Shown here one piece after another: positions 25,951-35,014 of a stretch of DNA of 64,000 nucleotides. This DNA comes from Prevotella sp. (GTDB lineage Bacteria > Bacteroidota > Bacteroidia > Bacteroidales > Bacteroidaceae): positions 1 to 64,000 of the forward strand of contig JAGAWQ010000008.1 in the NCBI GenBank assembly GCA_017941345.1, read 5' to 3'. The notes under the pieces are model-generated. The model was not told the DNA's origin. It searched no databases and saw only the letters and a list, made by a program, of their open reading frames with translations. Position 1 is the first letter of the stretch. The number at the start of each line of letters is the position of its first letter. A program made the position numbers and the translations under genes.

Positions 25951-28776
25951 TTATTTGTTGAATTTTAAAATTGCACTGATACTTCCCTTGCCTTTGCTCC
26001 AATAGGGCTGAGCCGATGGACCGTTCAGGTCGGTCGTGTTTACCTTGTTGCGCACGGCTGGGATGGCCTTGAGGATGGAGATGCCCGTTTCAGGAAGGGT
26101 ATAGAGGATATGGTCTCTGCCATCACGTGGAGTGAATACACCCACTTTCAGGTTGATGCCCTCAATGCCCAGCTCTCCTTCTGTCGTATTCAGCTTCATC
26201 CACGACACATTCGAGAAGTAGCCCTTGAACTCAGGATACTCCCACGACTCGCCAGGAATGGGGTCGTTATAGTCGTTGCTCCACAGGCCATACTGTGGTC
26301 CCTCCATGCGGTTCTGCCAGACGCGGTAGGGTCCCTTTCCCACCCATTGCTTCGATTTAACCATCTGTTCAGGATAGTCGAACGTGATGCCCATCAAGTC
26401 GACGACACCGTTGAAGTAATAATCGACATTCATATAAACGCTTCCGTCACCGAGGAAACGCCACGTCACCTTCTCCATCGAACCATGTAGATAGTTCGCT
26501 ACGAGCGTGCTGTCACTGAACGTAAAGCCGGCAAAAGTACCTTGGTCGGCATACTCCGTATAGTCCGTCTTCTTCTTGAAGGCCTCCTTGTCATCGTGGT
26601 TATAGAAACCATCCTGTGAACGGTCGGCACGCTTGGCTGCCACGAAGCGGGGACCATTCGTGAACGACAGTTGCTTGCCGTTGACGCTGACACCCATCAA
26701 ATAGCCTGTCTTCTTAGAGAAGATATATTGGCGGTTGGCATTCTTGACCAGTAGCTGGTCGCCCTCCTCCGTGTATGAGTACTGTTGCGTGTTTTTACGC
26801 AGAGCGTGCTTGTTGAAGTTGCCGAACTTCGTTCGATGTTTGTGGCTCCAAGTGAAAATTTCGTTTCCATTGGGGTCGGTGGCTTTCAGCTCTATCACGT
26901 CGGCATCTGTCTTTTCTATCTTCAACCGGGTTCTTTCGCCAGGAGTAACATCAGGCGAAGGGAGTTTTACTTCTTTGATGACCTTGACGTCCTTCTCTCC
27001 GTAGGCAGGCATATTCAACAGGCGATAACTGAACTGGCAGTCCTTCAAGTTGGTGAAGTTATAGCAATTCTGGATGGTAAATGCTCCGCTGTCAAAATAT
27101 AGGACCTGCACGGGGCTCCACACCTCGCGGATGGTATAGAACGAGCCTTCCCGCTCCATGTGAGGACCCACGATGCCGTCGGAGCCGAAGTTTCCGACCG
27201 GGTCGAGGATGTTGTTCATATCAGTACGCACCACCGCCTGGTCCATCAAGTCCCACAAGAAACCGCCGGCACAACGGGGATTCGACATCATCAGCTTCCA
27301 ATAGTCTTTCAGACCTGCACCGTGTCCGCCGTCATAGAGTCCGTGTAGAAACTCGGTAGGCATGAATATTTCCTTCTGCCGCATATACTCCGCCGTCTCG
27401 CCCCATGAGCGATAATGCTTTGTTTCAAAGCCGTTGCGGTTGGCCCAGGGATAGAGCACAACGCGCTGCTGGGGGTCGAATTTCGTAAAGACAGGCTCCA
27501 GTTCATAGTTGAAGCCGCCTTCGTTGCCATTGCTCCAGAAGATGATGCTGGGGTGGTTGACGTCGCGCGTCACCATCTCCTCTACTATCTGCGAGCCCGT
27601 GATGGTTTCGTGGGCCCAATGCCAGCCAGGCTGTTCGCACTCTACATAGAGGCCCAGCGAGTCGCAGGCATCCAGGAACTCCGGGTCGGCAGGATAATGG
27701 CTCAGTCGGACGGCATTCATATTCATCGACTTGATGAGTTTCACGTCCTCAATGTTCTTCTGCTTCGATAGCGTACGCCCCGTCTCAGGACGGAACGAAT
27801 GACGATTGCCACCTTTAAAGATAACTTTTTGTCCATTGATAAAAACACCATCCTCATTGTCGCCGGCATACGTATGGCGATACTCGATGGTGCGGAAGCC
27901 GAAACGCTGGCGCTCGACGTGGAGCGTCTTGCCTTGTTGGTCCTTCAATGTAAAGACGGCCGTATAAAGATGAGGCTGTTCGGCATTCCAAGTCTTGATG
28001 TTCGTGGCGATGAAGTCAATCTTCGCCCTATCGCTGGCTGCAGTGACAGCAGGGCCAGTAGCCACCTTCTTGCCGTTGGCGTCGACAATATCGACGCATA
28101 CTGAACAGGACGGGAGGGCGCGATTGAGGAAGACGTCAGCCATGAAGCGGCCATCACCCTTGGCGTCAATCGCTACACGGTTGATGTTATGCGAAGGTTT
28201 TGAGACGATGAACACAGGACGCCAGATGCCTCCGAAGTTCCAATAGTCGGCACGGCGCTCAGCCAGATTGACCTGTGGATTGGTGCTCTCCTTCAGACAT
28301 TCTACCTCCAAACGGTTCTTCTTTGAGCCAAAGAACACGCGGTCGGAGACGTCTATCGTATGGCGTGTAAAGCCGCCCTGATAAGTGCCATTACCAGCTT
28401 TGCGTCCGTTAATCTGCACGCGGATTTCTGTAAATGCCGCCTCAAAGACCAAAAAGATTTGGCGACCCGTCCACTCCTTGGGCAGGGAGAACTCGTGCTT
28501 ATACTTTCCCGTCTCGTTAGCGATTCCTTCTGGAGTTGCCTTGCCATAAAAACGCATGCCATACTGATAGGTGCCGAAGCCCTGCAGTTCCCAGCATGAA
28601 GGAACGCCAATCTTCGTCCACTTGCCGCTGTTGTGACCTTCAGTACAGAAGAAATCCCACTGCACCATATCATCACATCCATGACCACTCAGATACTGTC
28701 GCCCTGTCTCTACCGAAGGCTGTGCTGACAGCGTCAACGTGAAGGTCGACGCTAACAAAAGAAAAAGTCGTCTCAT
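25951..28776 (-). CDS. Glycoside hydrolase family 2 (large, multi-domain), secreted
   Basis: 941 aa from the ATG at 28776, which gives a signal peptide (MRRLFLLLASTFTLTLSA); a longer in-frame start at 28839 adds 21 residues with no signal and is rejected. The sugar-binding domain has VPSCWELQGFGTYQYG, the barrel has KGGNRHSFRPETGR. The acid/base glutamate is in FWSNGNEGGFN and a nucleophile candidate in MPTEFLHGLYDGG. A bgaL-like C-terminal domain follows. It is first in the glycan operon, 62 nt after gpmI, with no clear promoter of its own in that gap. Confidence 0.83.
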   Translation of the reverse strand: MRRLFLLLASTFTLTLSAQPSVETGRQYLSGHGCDDMVQWDFFCTEGHNSGKWTKIGVPSCWELQGFGTYQYGMRFYGKATPEGIANETGKYKHEFSLPKEWTGRQIFLVFEAAFTEIRVQINGRKAGNGTYQGGFTRHTIDVSDRVFFGSKKNRLEVECLKESTNPQVNLAERRADYWNFGGIWRPVFIVSKPSHNINRVAIDAKGDGRFMADVFLNRALPSCSVCVDIVDANGKKVATGPAVTAASDRAKIDFIATNIKTWNAEQPHLYTAVFTLKDQQGKTLHVERQRFGFRTIEYRHTYAGDNEDGVFINGQKVIFKGGNRHSFRPETGRTLSKQKNIEDVKLIKSMNMNAVRLSHYPADPEFLDACDSLGLYVECEQPGWHWAHETITGSQIVEEMVTRDVNHPSIIFWSNGNEGGFNYELEPVFTKFDPQQRVVLYPWANRNGFETKHYRSWGETAEYMRQKEIFMPTEFLHGLYDGGHGAGLKDYWKLMMSNPRCAGGFLWDLMDQAVVRTDMNNILDPVGNFGSDGIVGPHMEREGSFYTIREVWSPVQVLYFDSGAFTIQNCYNFTNLKDCQFSYRLLNMPAYGEKDVKVIKEVKLPSPDVTPGERTRLKIEKTDADVIELKATDPNGNEIFTWSHKHRTKFGNFNKHALRKNTQQYSYTEEGDQLLVKNANRQYIFSKKTGYLMGVSVNGKQLSFTNGPRFVAAKRADRSQDGFYNHDDKEAFKKKTDYTEYADQGTFAGFTFSDSTLVANYLHGSMEKVTWRFLGDGSVYMNVDYYFNGVVDLMGITFDYPEQMVKSKQWVGKGPYRVWQNRMEGPQYGLWSNDYNDPIPGESWEYPEFKGYFSNVSWMKLNTTEGELGIEGINLKVGVFTPRDGRDHILYTLPETGISILKAIPAVRNKVNTTDLNGPSAQPYWSKGKGSISAILKFNK

Positions 28777-28838
28777 ATATAGCAATAATTTATATTTATA
28801 TATAAGACGAACTTGTAGGTCATTTGTCACTGATGCCA

Positions 28839-30359
28839 CTAGTCTTGTATTAAGTTCTCACCAGTCATGTCTGAAGGCTGCTCCAGTCCCATGATGTGCA
28901 GGATAGAGGGAGCTACGTCTGCCAGGCGTCCGTCCTTCACCGTCGCGCTGTTGTTGTTCGTTACATAGATGAAGGGAACGGGGTTCAGCGAGTGAGCCGT
29001 ATTGGGAGAACCATCGGGGTTGATGGCGTTGTCGGCATTACCGTGGTCGGCAATGATGATAGCCTCGTAGTCGTTAGCCTTGGCAGCCTCGATGACCTCG
29101 CGGACGCAGTTGTCGACAGCCCAGACGGCCTTGGCGATGGCGTTATAGACACCCGTATGACCTACCATGTCGCCATTGGCGAAGTTCACCACAATGAAGT
29201 CGTACTCCTGAGTGTTGATAGCATCTACCAGTTTGTCTTTCACCTCGTAGGCACTCATCTCGGGCTTCAGGTCGTAGGTAGCCACCTTTGGAGAAGCAAC
29301 GAGAATACGATCCTCATTCTCGTAAGGAGCCTCGCGGCCACCGTTGAAGAAGAAGGTGACGTGAGCATACTTCTCTGTTTCGGCAGTGTGCAACTGCTTC
29401 AGACCCTTCTTGCTCAAGTATTCGCCCAGCGTGTCCTCCACGTTCTCCTTGGGGAAGAGGATGTGTACACCCTTGAAGTTGGCATCGTATGGTGTCATGC
29501 AGTAATACTGCAAGCCCGGGATAGTCTTCATGCCCTGCTCTGGCATATCCTGCTGGGTCAATGCTATGGTCATCTCCTTGGCGCGGTCGTTGCGGAAGTT
29601 GATGAAGATAACTACGTCGCCCTCTTCGATACAACCATTTACTGAGGCATTGTGGATAGGCTTGATGAACTCGTCGGTCACGCCGTCGGCATAACTCTCA
29701 TCCATCGCCTTGACCATATCAGTAGCCTGCTTACCCACACCGTTGACTATCAGGTCATAGCCTTCCTTCACACGCTCCCAGCGTTTGTCGCGGTCCATAG
29801 CATAGAATCGACCAACGATAGAGGCGATAGCGGCATCATTCTCAGCACAAACCTTCGTGATTTGTTCGATAAAACCCTTGCCAGAGTGAGGGTCGGTGTC
29901 GCGACCGTCCATATAGCAGTGAACAAACACCTGGTTCTTCAGACCGTAAGCCTTGCCAATCTCGATGAGCTTGAACAGGTGGTCGAGGCTGGAGTGTACG
30001 CCTCCGTCAGAGGTCAGACCCATCAGGTGCAACTTTTTGTTATTTTCCTTAGCATAGCTGTAAGCAGCCTTTACCTGTGGATTCTCCATGATGGAACCGT
30101 CCTTGCATGCACGGTTAATCTTCACCAGGTCTTGATACACGATGCGTCCGGCACCGATATTGAGGTGACCCACCTCAGAGTTACCCATCTGACCATCGGG
30201 CAGACCAACGTCCTCGCCAGAGGCCATGAGTTGTGAATGAGCCGAAGTAGCTGTCAACAAATCGAGGTAAGGTGTTGGAGTATTGAAAATCACATCACCC
30301 TTACCATGCTTACCGATTCCCCATCCGTCGAGAATCATCAAAAGAGCTTTCTTTGCCAT
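28839..30359 (-). CDS. gpmI: 2,3-bisphosphoglycerate-independent phosphoglycerate mutase
   Basis: 506 aa, the standard length. It interconverts 3- and 2-phosphoglycerate in glycolysis using two Mn ions. Visible motifs: MILDGWG at the N-terminus (metal-binding Asp), the catalytic serine in [17 protein letters not shown] (about residue 63), YMDGRDTDP, and the C-terminal metal site [10 protein letters not shown]. It is cytoplasmic. A TAATTTTG box lies 43 nt upstream. Confidence 0.96.
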   Translation of the reverse strand: MAKKALLMILDGWGIGKHGKGDVIFNTPTPYLDLLTATSAHSQLMASGEDVGLPDGQMGNSEVGHLNIGAGRIVYQDLVKINRACKDGSIMENPQVKAAYSYAKENNKKLHLMGLTSDGGVHSSLDHLFKLIEIGKAYGLKNQVFVHCYMDGRDTDPHSGKGFIEQITKVCAENDAAIASIVGRFYAMDRDKRWERVKEGYDLIVNGVGKQATDMVKAMDESYADGVTDEFIKPIHNASVNGCIEEGDVVIFINFRNDRAKEMTIALTQQDMPEQGMKTIPGLQYYCMTPYDANFKGVHILFPKENVEDTLGEYLSKKGLKQLHTAETEKYAHVTFFFNGGREAPYENEDRILVASPKVATYDLKPEMSAYEVKDKLVDAINTQEYDFIVVNFANGDMVGHTGVYNAIAKAVWAVDNCVREVIEAAKANDYEAIIIADHGNADNAINPDGSPNTAHSLNPVPFIYVTNNNSATVKDGRLADVAPSILHIMGLEQPSDMTGENLIQD

Positions 30360-30401
30360 AATTTTATTACCTAATTTAAAACGTTTTCTTCAAATCGACT
30401 G

Positions 30402-30409
30402 CAAAATTA
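30402..30409 (-). promoter_or_regulatory. Promoter -7 box for gpmI
   Basis: Minus-strand TAATTTTG, 42 nt upstream of the gpmI ATG. No good TTTG is seen at the right distance, so only this half is supported. Confidence 0.5.
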
Positions 30410-31015
30410 ATCAAAAAAATCTAAACTTAGTTGTCCGTCACCCAAAAGATTGTAACTTTTTCGATGATAGGGTGTAATTCCGTATGCTTTGATGGCCTCA
30501 CGGTGCTTCTTGGTGGGGTAGCCCTTGTTCGAGAGCCAGTCGTATTGCGGATACTCCTCAGCCAACTGGTTCATGTAGTCATCACGATAGGTCTTGGCGA
30601 GGATAGAGGCAGCAGCGATGGAGAGGTATTTGCCATCGCCCTTGACGATAGTCGTGTGGGGTAGGTCGCGATAAGGCTTGAAACGGTTGCCGTCGACGAT
30701 GACAGCCTCTGGGCGCACCTCGAGCTGGTTCAGGGCGCGGTGCATAGCGAGAATGGAAGCATTGAGGATGTTGATGCGGTCAATCTCTTGGGGAGTCACG
30801 ATGCCCACCGCCCATGCTACGGCATCGCGTTGGATAATCTCACGAAGTTGATAGCGCTTCTTCTCGCTGAGCTGTTTCGAGTCGTTCAGCAGGTCGTTCT
30901 GATAATCCTCAGGCAGGATGACAGCTGCCGCATAGACGCTGCCTGCCAGACAGCCACGGCCTGCCTCGTCGCAGCCAGCCTCTACCTTTCCTTCGTAATA
31001 ATGGTTTGCAAGCAT
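30407..31015 (-). CDS. rnhB: Ribonuclease HII
   Basis: 202 aa. It cuts RNA in RNA-DNA hybrids and single ribonucleotides in DNA. The family motifs are present: [11 protein letters not shown] near the N-terminus with the first two acidic catalytic residues, [18 protein letters not shown] and the [10 protein letters not shown] helix. It starts 12 nt downstream of the SpoIIE-like gene's stop, so the two may be co-transcribed; gpmI begins shortly after. Confidence 0.95.
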   Translation of the reverse strand: MLANHYYEGKVEAGCDEAGRGCLAGSVYAAAVILPEDYQNDLLNDSKQLSEKKRYQLREIIQRDAVAWAVGIVTPQEIDRINILNASILAMHRALNQLEVRPEAVIVDGNRFKPYRDLPHTTIVKGDGKYLSIAAASILAKTYRDDYMNQLAEEYPQYDWLSNKGYPTKKHREAIKAYGITPYHRKSYNLLGDGQLSLDFFD

Positions 31016-31027
31016 TTTGAAAGTTCG

Positions 31028-33100
31028 TTAATCGGGTAGCAGCATCAGACACATCATGGTCAGGTCGTCGTTAGGCTCAGCCCCGTCACGATGGCGTTCT
31101 ACCTCAGTGGTCAGATGTTCTATCACTTGTTGGGCATTCTCGAATTGGGTGTGATGCAGAATGTCGAGCAGGCGGTCGTCGCCAAACTGTTCCTGCTTGG
31201 CATTTTCAGCCTCATTCAGTCCGTCGGTATAGATAAACAGCGGCTTTCCCTTGACATCGTTAATATCTTCGCCTACAAACTCAAGACCTTCCCACAGACC
31301 AATCGGGGCGTTGGGCTCCATCTCGATGAACTCACCATCTACCACAGGAGGGTTATGACCTGCATTACAGAAATACAGGTGACCTGTCTTGAGGTTCAGC
31401 AATCCGATGAACATGGTGACGAACATGCCGTTCTCATTGCCTTCTGTCAATTCGTTGTTCAGACGGGTGGCAATGTCGGCAGGCATAAGCTGCTGCTTGG
31501 CCATCACACGGAACATACGGGCTGCCTGTGCCATGAAGAGCGCAGCGGGAACACCTTTTCCACTGACATCGCCTAAGCAGAAATAGAGTCTGTCATCGTC
31601 TATCAGGTAATCATAGAGGTCGCCACCTACTTCCTTGGCAGGCATCATGTAAGCCCATAGGTCCAGTCCTTGATGTTCGGGGAATAAGTTTGGAACGATG
31701 GAGCGCTGGATGTTACGGGCAATGCGCAACTCACTGTCTATACGGGCCTTAGCCTTAGTGGTGGCCTCCAGCTGGTCGTAAGCTACTTGCAGCTTACCGT
31801 GCGCATCCTCCAACTTCTCGTGAGCTGCTGCCAGACGATGTGCCGCCTTCCGTTTATTCAGCGTATAGATGAGGAAGAAGACGATGAGCAAAACCAGTGC
31901 AACACCTGTGGAGATTAGTCGCTGTTGCGAGAGGTCGGCCTGTTGGCGGGCTATCTCTGCCTCTTTTCCCTGTGTGTCGTAGATGGTAGCCAGTTCTGCA
32001 GTCCGACTGTTTTTCTGATTGGTGATGGCGCTGTCAAGAATGGACAGAATGTGTATGCCGGCAACACCTGCTGAGTCGCGTCGCCCTATCTCCGCATTAG
32101 CTTTGTATTTGGGCAGCATGTAGAGCTGGATGTTGTCCAGCGACTCCTCCATTCCCCATTCTGCCAAGGCTTGGTCCAGATAGCGGTAGTTCTCAGCTGC
32201 CTCGCGATAGCGTTCAGCAACTACCAGATAGTCGTTGGCATTCACCCGTCCAACAGCGGTCTTGGAGTATCGGGTGTTCAGGAACGACTTGTAGGCCTCG
32301 GCGGCTTCTTTGCTCTTCCCTAATCCCTGCAAGGCAACGGCTCGCATGATGTCGACACGTCCGACATACTCGTCGAAATATATCGTACGTGCGTCAGGCT
32401 TCAGCATATATTTCCCCAAAAGCATCTCGGTGCGGTCAATCCAATAGATAGCCTCAGCATAATGACGGGTGTTGATATAGGCCATGCTGGTATATACCGT
32501 GCCAATAACAGCCTCTTGGAATCCACGGCTCGTTGAGTCGGACTGCCAGCGGTTGGCATAGTGTTCGCGAGCAATGAGGAAACTCTCGTTGGCTTCCTTG
32601 TCGCGTCCCAGATTCAGCTGGCAGCAACCGATATTATTGAGCAGGATGGCAAAGTCGATGTCGGAGCCAATGCCCGACTGTTCCATCTTCTTGACGGCAG
32701 GTAATGCAATACGTAGCGAGCCTTCAAAGTCGCCTTTCACCAGCAACAGTTCAGAAAGGCGGCGGGCTGACTTGTTGTAACTGAGCTGGTCGGCCTCCGT
32801 TTTGACTTCACAGTCGAGCGCCTTTCTATAGCATATCTCAGCCATGCGATAATCCTTCTGGCGGTAGTAGGCTACACCACGCCAACGGTTGGCGTCAAGC
32901 ATCGACATGTCACCCGTCATCTCAAAGCTGTCGGCCAATTCTAGCATACGGTCATAGTTCAGCACCGCACCGGCGGCAAATAACAAGCTGTCGGCTCTGC
33001 TCGCCCTGATTTCCCTCATTTTCTTGTCGTTCTCGCACGATGCCAAGAAAATGGTCGAGAGCACTACAATGGCTACCAAAAGGAGGCTCTTTTTATTCAT
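31028..33100 (-). CDS. TPR-containing membrane protein with SpoIIE/RsbU-type PP2C phosphatase
   Basis: 690 aa from the ATG at 33100; the ATG at 33121 lies inside the -7 box and is rejected. An N-terminal signal with a lipobox-like end (STIFLASC) is followed by tetratricopeptide-type helices (about residues 30-330), a membrane span (LVLLIVFFLIYTL near 390), a coiled coil, and a phosphatase with the PP2C metal motifs VGGDLYDY and LGDVSGKGVPAA. Such proteins dephosphorylate serine or threonine on anti-sigma antagonists; no partner-switch gene is visible nearby, so the target is unknown. It is divergent from the transketolase operon. Confidence 0.85.
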   Translation of the reverse strand: MNKKSLLLVAIVVLSTIFLASCENDKKMREIRASRADSLLFAAGAVLNYDRMLELADSFEMTGDMSMLDANRWRGVAYYRQKDYRMAEICYRKALDCEVKTEADQLSYNKSARRLSELLLVKGDFEGSLRIALPAVKKMEQSGIGSDIDFAILLNNIGCCQLNLGRDKEANESFLIAREHYANRWQSDSTSRGFQEAVIGTVYTSMAYINTRHYAEAIYWIDRTEMLLGKYMLKPDARTIYFDEYVGRVDIMRAVALQGLGKSKEAAEAYKSFLNTRYSKTAVGRVNANDYLVVAERYREAAENYRYLDQALAEWGMEESLDNIQLYMLPKYKANAEIGRRDSAGVAGIHILSILDSAITNQKNSRTAELATIYDTQGKEAEIARQQADLSQQRLISTGVALVLLIVFFLIYTLNKRKAAHRLAAAHEKLEDAHGKLQVAYDQLEATTKAKARIDSELRIARNIQRSIVPNLFPEHQGLDLWAYMMPAKEVGGDLYDYLIDDDRLYFCLGDVSGKGVPAALFMAQAARMFRVMAKQQLMPADIATRLNNELTEGNENGMFVTMFIGLLNLKTGHLYFCNAGHNPPVVDGEFIEMEPNAPIGLWEGLEFVGEDINDVKGKPLFIYTDGLNEAENAKQEQFGDDRLLDILHHTQFENAQQVIEHLTTEVERHRDGAEPNDDLTMMCLMLLPD

Positions 33101-33118
33101 GTTGCTGACTTTTGGTTG

Positions 33119-33126
33119 CAAAGATA
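33119..33126 (-). promoter_or_regulatory. Promoter -7 box for the TPR-phosphatase gene
   Basis: Minus-strand TATCTTTG, 18 nt upstream of the chosen ATG. The -33 position falls on the palindrome at 33146-33160, and no TTTG is seen there. Confidence 0.6.
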
Positions 33127-33145
33127 CGAATATTCCTGAAATTCA

Positions 33146-33160
33146 CATCACTTAGTGATG
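33146..33160. promoter_or_regulatory. Perfect 15-bp palindrome in a divergent promoter region (operator candidate)
   Basis: CATCACT and AGTGATG flank a single T. It sits between the divergent phosphatase gene and transketolase operon and covers the -33 position of the phosphatase promoter, a place where a dimeric regulator could act. Confidence 0.4.
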
Positions 33161-33208
33161 ACATTTTTTCGCTTTATGCATCTTTAAGATAAATATATAC
33201 TTGAAATT

Positions 33209-34045
33209 ATGATGGACGTAAAAGAGTTGGAACTGTTGGCGGAGAAGAACCGCAAACGGTTAGTCGAGGTGGTGTACGCCGCCAAGGCAGGTCACATTGG
33301 TGGCGATTTGTCGTGTCTGAACGTGATGACGGCATTGTATTTTGAAGTGATGAAGAATCTGAATCCTGCTGAGCCTAAGGCGGCTGACAGAGACCGTTTT
33401 GTATTGTCGAAGGGTCACTGTGTGGAAGCCCTCTATGTGACGCTCGAGGCCAAAGGATTCCTGAAGTCCGAGGTGCTCGACACGCTGGGCCATTTTGGTA
33501 GCATCCTCAGCGGACACCCGACTATCGAAGTGCCAGGCATCGAGGTTAACACTGGTGCATTGGGACACGGTCTGAGTATCGGTGTCGGTATGGCTATTGC
33601 CGCCAAGATGGACCAGAAGTCATGGAAGACCTATGTGCTGATGGGCGACGGTGAACAGGGCGAGGGTTCTATCTATGAAGCTGCGATGGCAGGAGGAAAG
33701 TATCATTTGGACAATCTGGTGGCTATCATCGACCGCAACCACCTGCAAATCAGCGGTGATACGGAGGATGTGATGCCTATCGACTCTATCCGTGAGCGCT
33801 GGAGCGCCTTTGGCTGGGATGTCATCGATATGAATGGCGACTCGATGGAGGATATCGTGAAGACCTTCAAGGCCATCGACTATCAGAACAAGAAGCCTCA
33901 TCTGCTCATCTCAAATACCACAAAAGGCAAGGGCGTGAGCTTCATGGAAGGTATCGCTAAGTGGCATCATGGCGTGTTGAACGAGCAGCAGTGTAAGGAT
34001 GCTGTGGCTGAAATAGAAGAACGAATTAAAAGTTTGGAGGGCTAA
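33209..34045 (+). CDS. Transketolase, N-terminal (ThDP-binding) subunit
   Basis: 278 aa, the first half of a split transketolase. It has GHIGGDLSCLNVMTALYF, LGHGLSIGVGMAIA and the thiamine-diphosphate motif GDGEQGEGS...AIIDRN. Two-subunit transketolases of this size are common in Bacteroidetes sugar loci; one studied type converts D-apulose 4-phosphate. It is first in a six-gene plus-strand operon and is followed after 3 nt by its partner. Two adjacent ATGs (33209, 33212) are possible starts. General pentose-phosphate transketolase activity is the alternative. Confidence 0.85.
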   Translation: MMDVKELELLAEKNRKRLVEVVYAAKAGHIGGDLSCLNVMTALYFEVMKNLNPAEPKAADRDRFVLSKGHCVEALYVTLEAKGFLKSEVLDTLGHFGSILSGHPTIEVPGIEVNTGALGHGLSIGVGMAIAAKMDQKSWKTYVLMGDGEQGEGSIYEAAMAGGKYHLDNLVAIIDRNHLQISGDTEDVMPIDSIRERWSAFGWDVIDMNGDSMEDIVKTFKAIDYQNKKPHLLISNTTKGKGVSFMEGIAKWHHGVLNEQQCKDAVAEIEERIKSLEG

Positions 34046-34048
34046 GAA

Positions 34049-35014
34049 ATGATTGCATGTAGAAAACAGTTTACTGACACGTTGCTCGAACTGGCACGTC
34101 AGGATAAGGATATTGTTGCCGTTACAACTGATGCACGCGGCTCTGTGACGCTGGGCGACTATGCAAACGCACTGCCTGAGCAGTTTGTCGAGTGTGGTAT
34201 TGCCGAACAGGATGCCGTAGGCATCTCTGCCGGTCTGGCTCATTCTGGCAAGAAAGTGTTCTGCTGTGGCCCTGCCTGTTTTTATGTGGCGCGTAGCTTG
34301 GAGCAGGTGAAGGTAGACCTCGCCTATTCGGAGAATCCTGTCACCATTCTTGGCGTATCAGGTGGTGTGGCCTACGGCGCCTTAGGTGCTACCCACCATT
34401 CGTTGCACGATATCGCAGTCTTGCGCACCTTCCCAGGCATGACGGTATGTCTGCCTTCCGACTGGCGTTTCACCAAGAAGCTGGTGAAGGTACTTGTCGA
34501 CTATGACAAGCCCTGCTATGTTCGTGTCGGTCGTGCAGCCATTCCTGATGTCTATGCCGACGACAACTTCGAGGTTGTTCCAGGCAAGGCTATTCAGCTT
34601 CTTGATGGTCGGGATGTGACGATTGTGGCTGCTGGCGAGACGGTTTACCACGCTTGGCAGGCAGGTCTGCAACTGAAGGAGAAGGGCATCTCTGCCCGTG
34701 TGCTCGACTGCTCATGGATAAAACCCTTTGACACAGAGGCTATCTTGAAGGCTGCCCGTGAGACAGGACGTATCGTTACTGTCGAGGAACATTCTAAGTT
34801 TGGTGGTTTGGGTGCTATGGTTTGCGAGACCATCAGCGAACAGCCCGTTCCCGTTCGCATCATCGGAATCCCCGATGAGAATGCCGTTCATGGCACGAAC
34901 ACCGAGATTTTCCACCATTACGGGATGGATGCCGAAGGCGTGGTGAAAGCTGTGAGCAGCTTTCTAAATGAGAAAGGAGAAAGGAGAAATGAGAAATGGC
35001 TCAAAGAATCATAG
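34049..35014 (+). CDS. Transketolase, C-terminal subunit
   Basis: 321 aa. It holds the pyrimidine-binding domain with the catalytic glutamate in FVECGIAEQDAVGISAGLA and the C-terminal transketolase domain (VTIVAAGETVYHAW, TVEEHSKFGGLG). It forms the active enzyme with the upstream subunit. Its last residues (NEKGERRNEKWLKES) are encoded by the heptamer array at 34970-34997, and its end overlaps the kinase start by 19 nt, so the two genes are translationally linked. The natural end may have been nearer residue 307, with the tail added by the repeat; this is an inference. Confidence 0.87.
   Translation: MIACRKQFTDTLLELARQDKDIVAVTTDARGSVTLGDYANALPEQFVECGIAEQDAVGISAGLAHSGKKVFCCGPACFYVARSLEQVKVDLAYSENPVTILGVSGGVAYGALGATHHSLHDIAVLRTFPGMTVCLPSDWRFTKKLVKVLVDYDKPCYVRVGRAAIPDVYADDNFEVVPGKAIQLLDGRDVTIVAAGETVYHAWQAGLQLKEKGISARVLDCSWIKPFDTEAILKAARETGRIVTVEEHSKFGGLGAMVCETISEQPVPVRIIGIPDENAVHGTNTEIFHHYGMDAEGVVKAVSSFLNEKGERRNEKWLKES
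34970..34997 (+). repeat. Heptanucleotide tandem array (GAGAAAG/T x4) over a gene overlap
   Basis: Units at 34970, 34977, 34984 and 34991. The final unit GAGAAAT plus the next G supplies the kinase ATG (34996-34998), and the repeated GGAGAA resembles a ribosome binding site. Confidence 0.85.
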
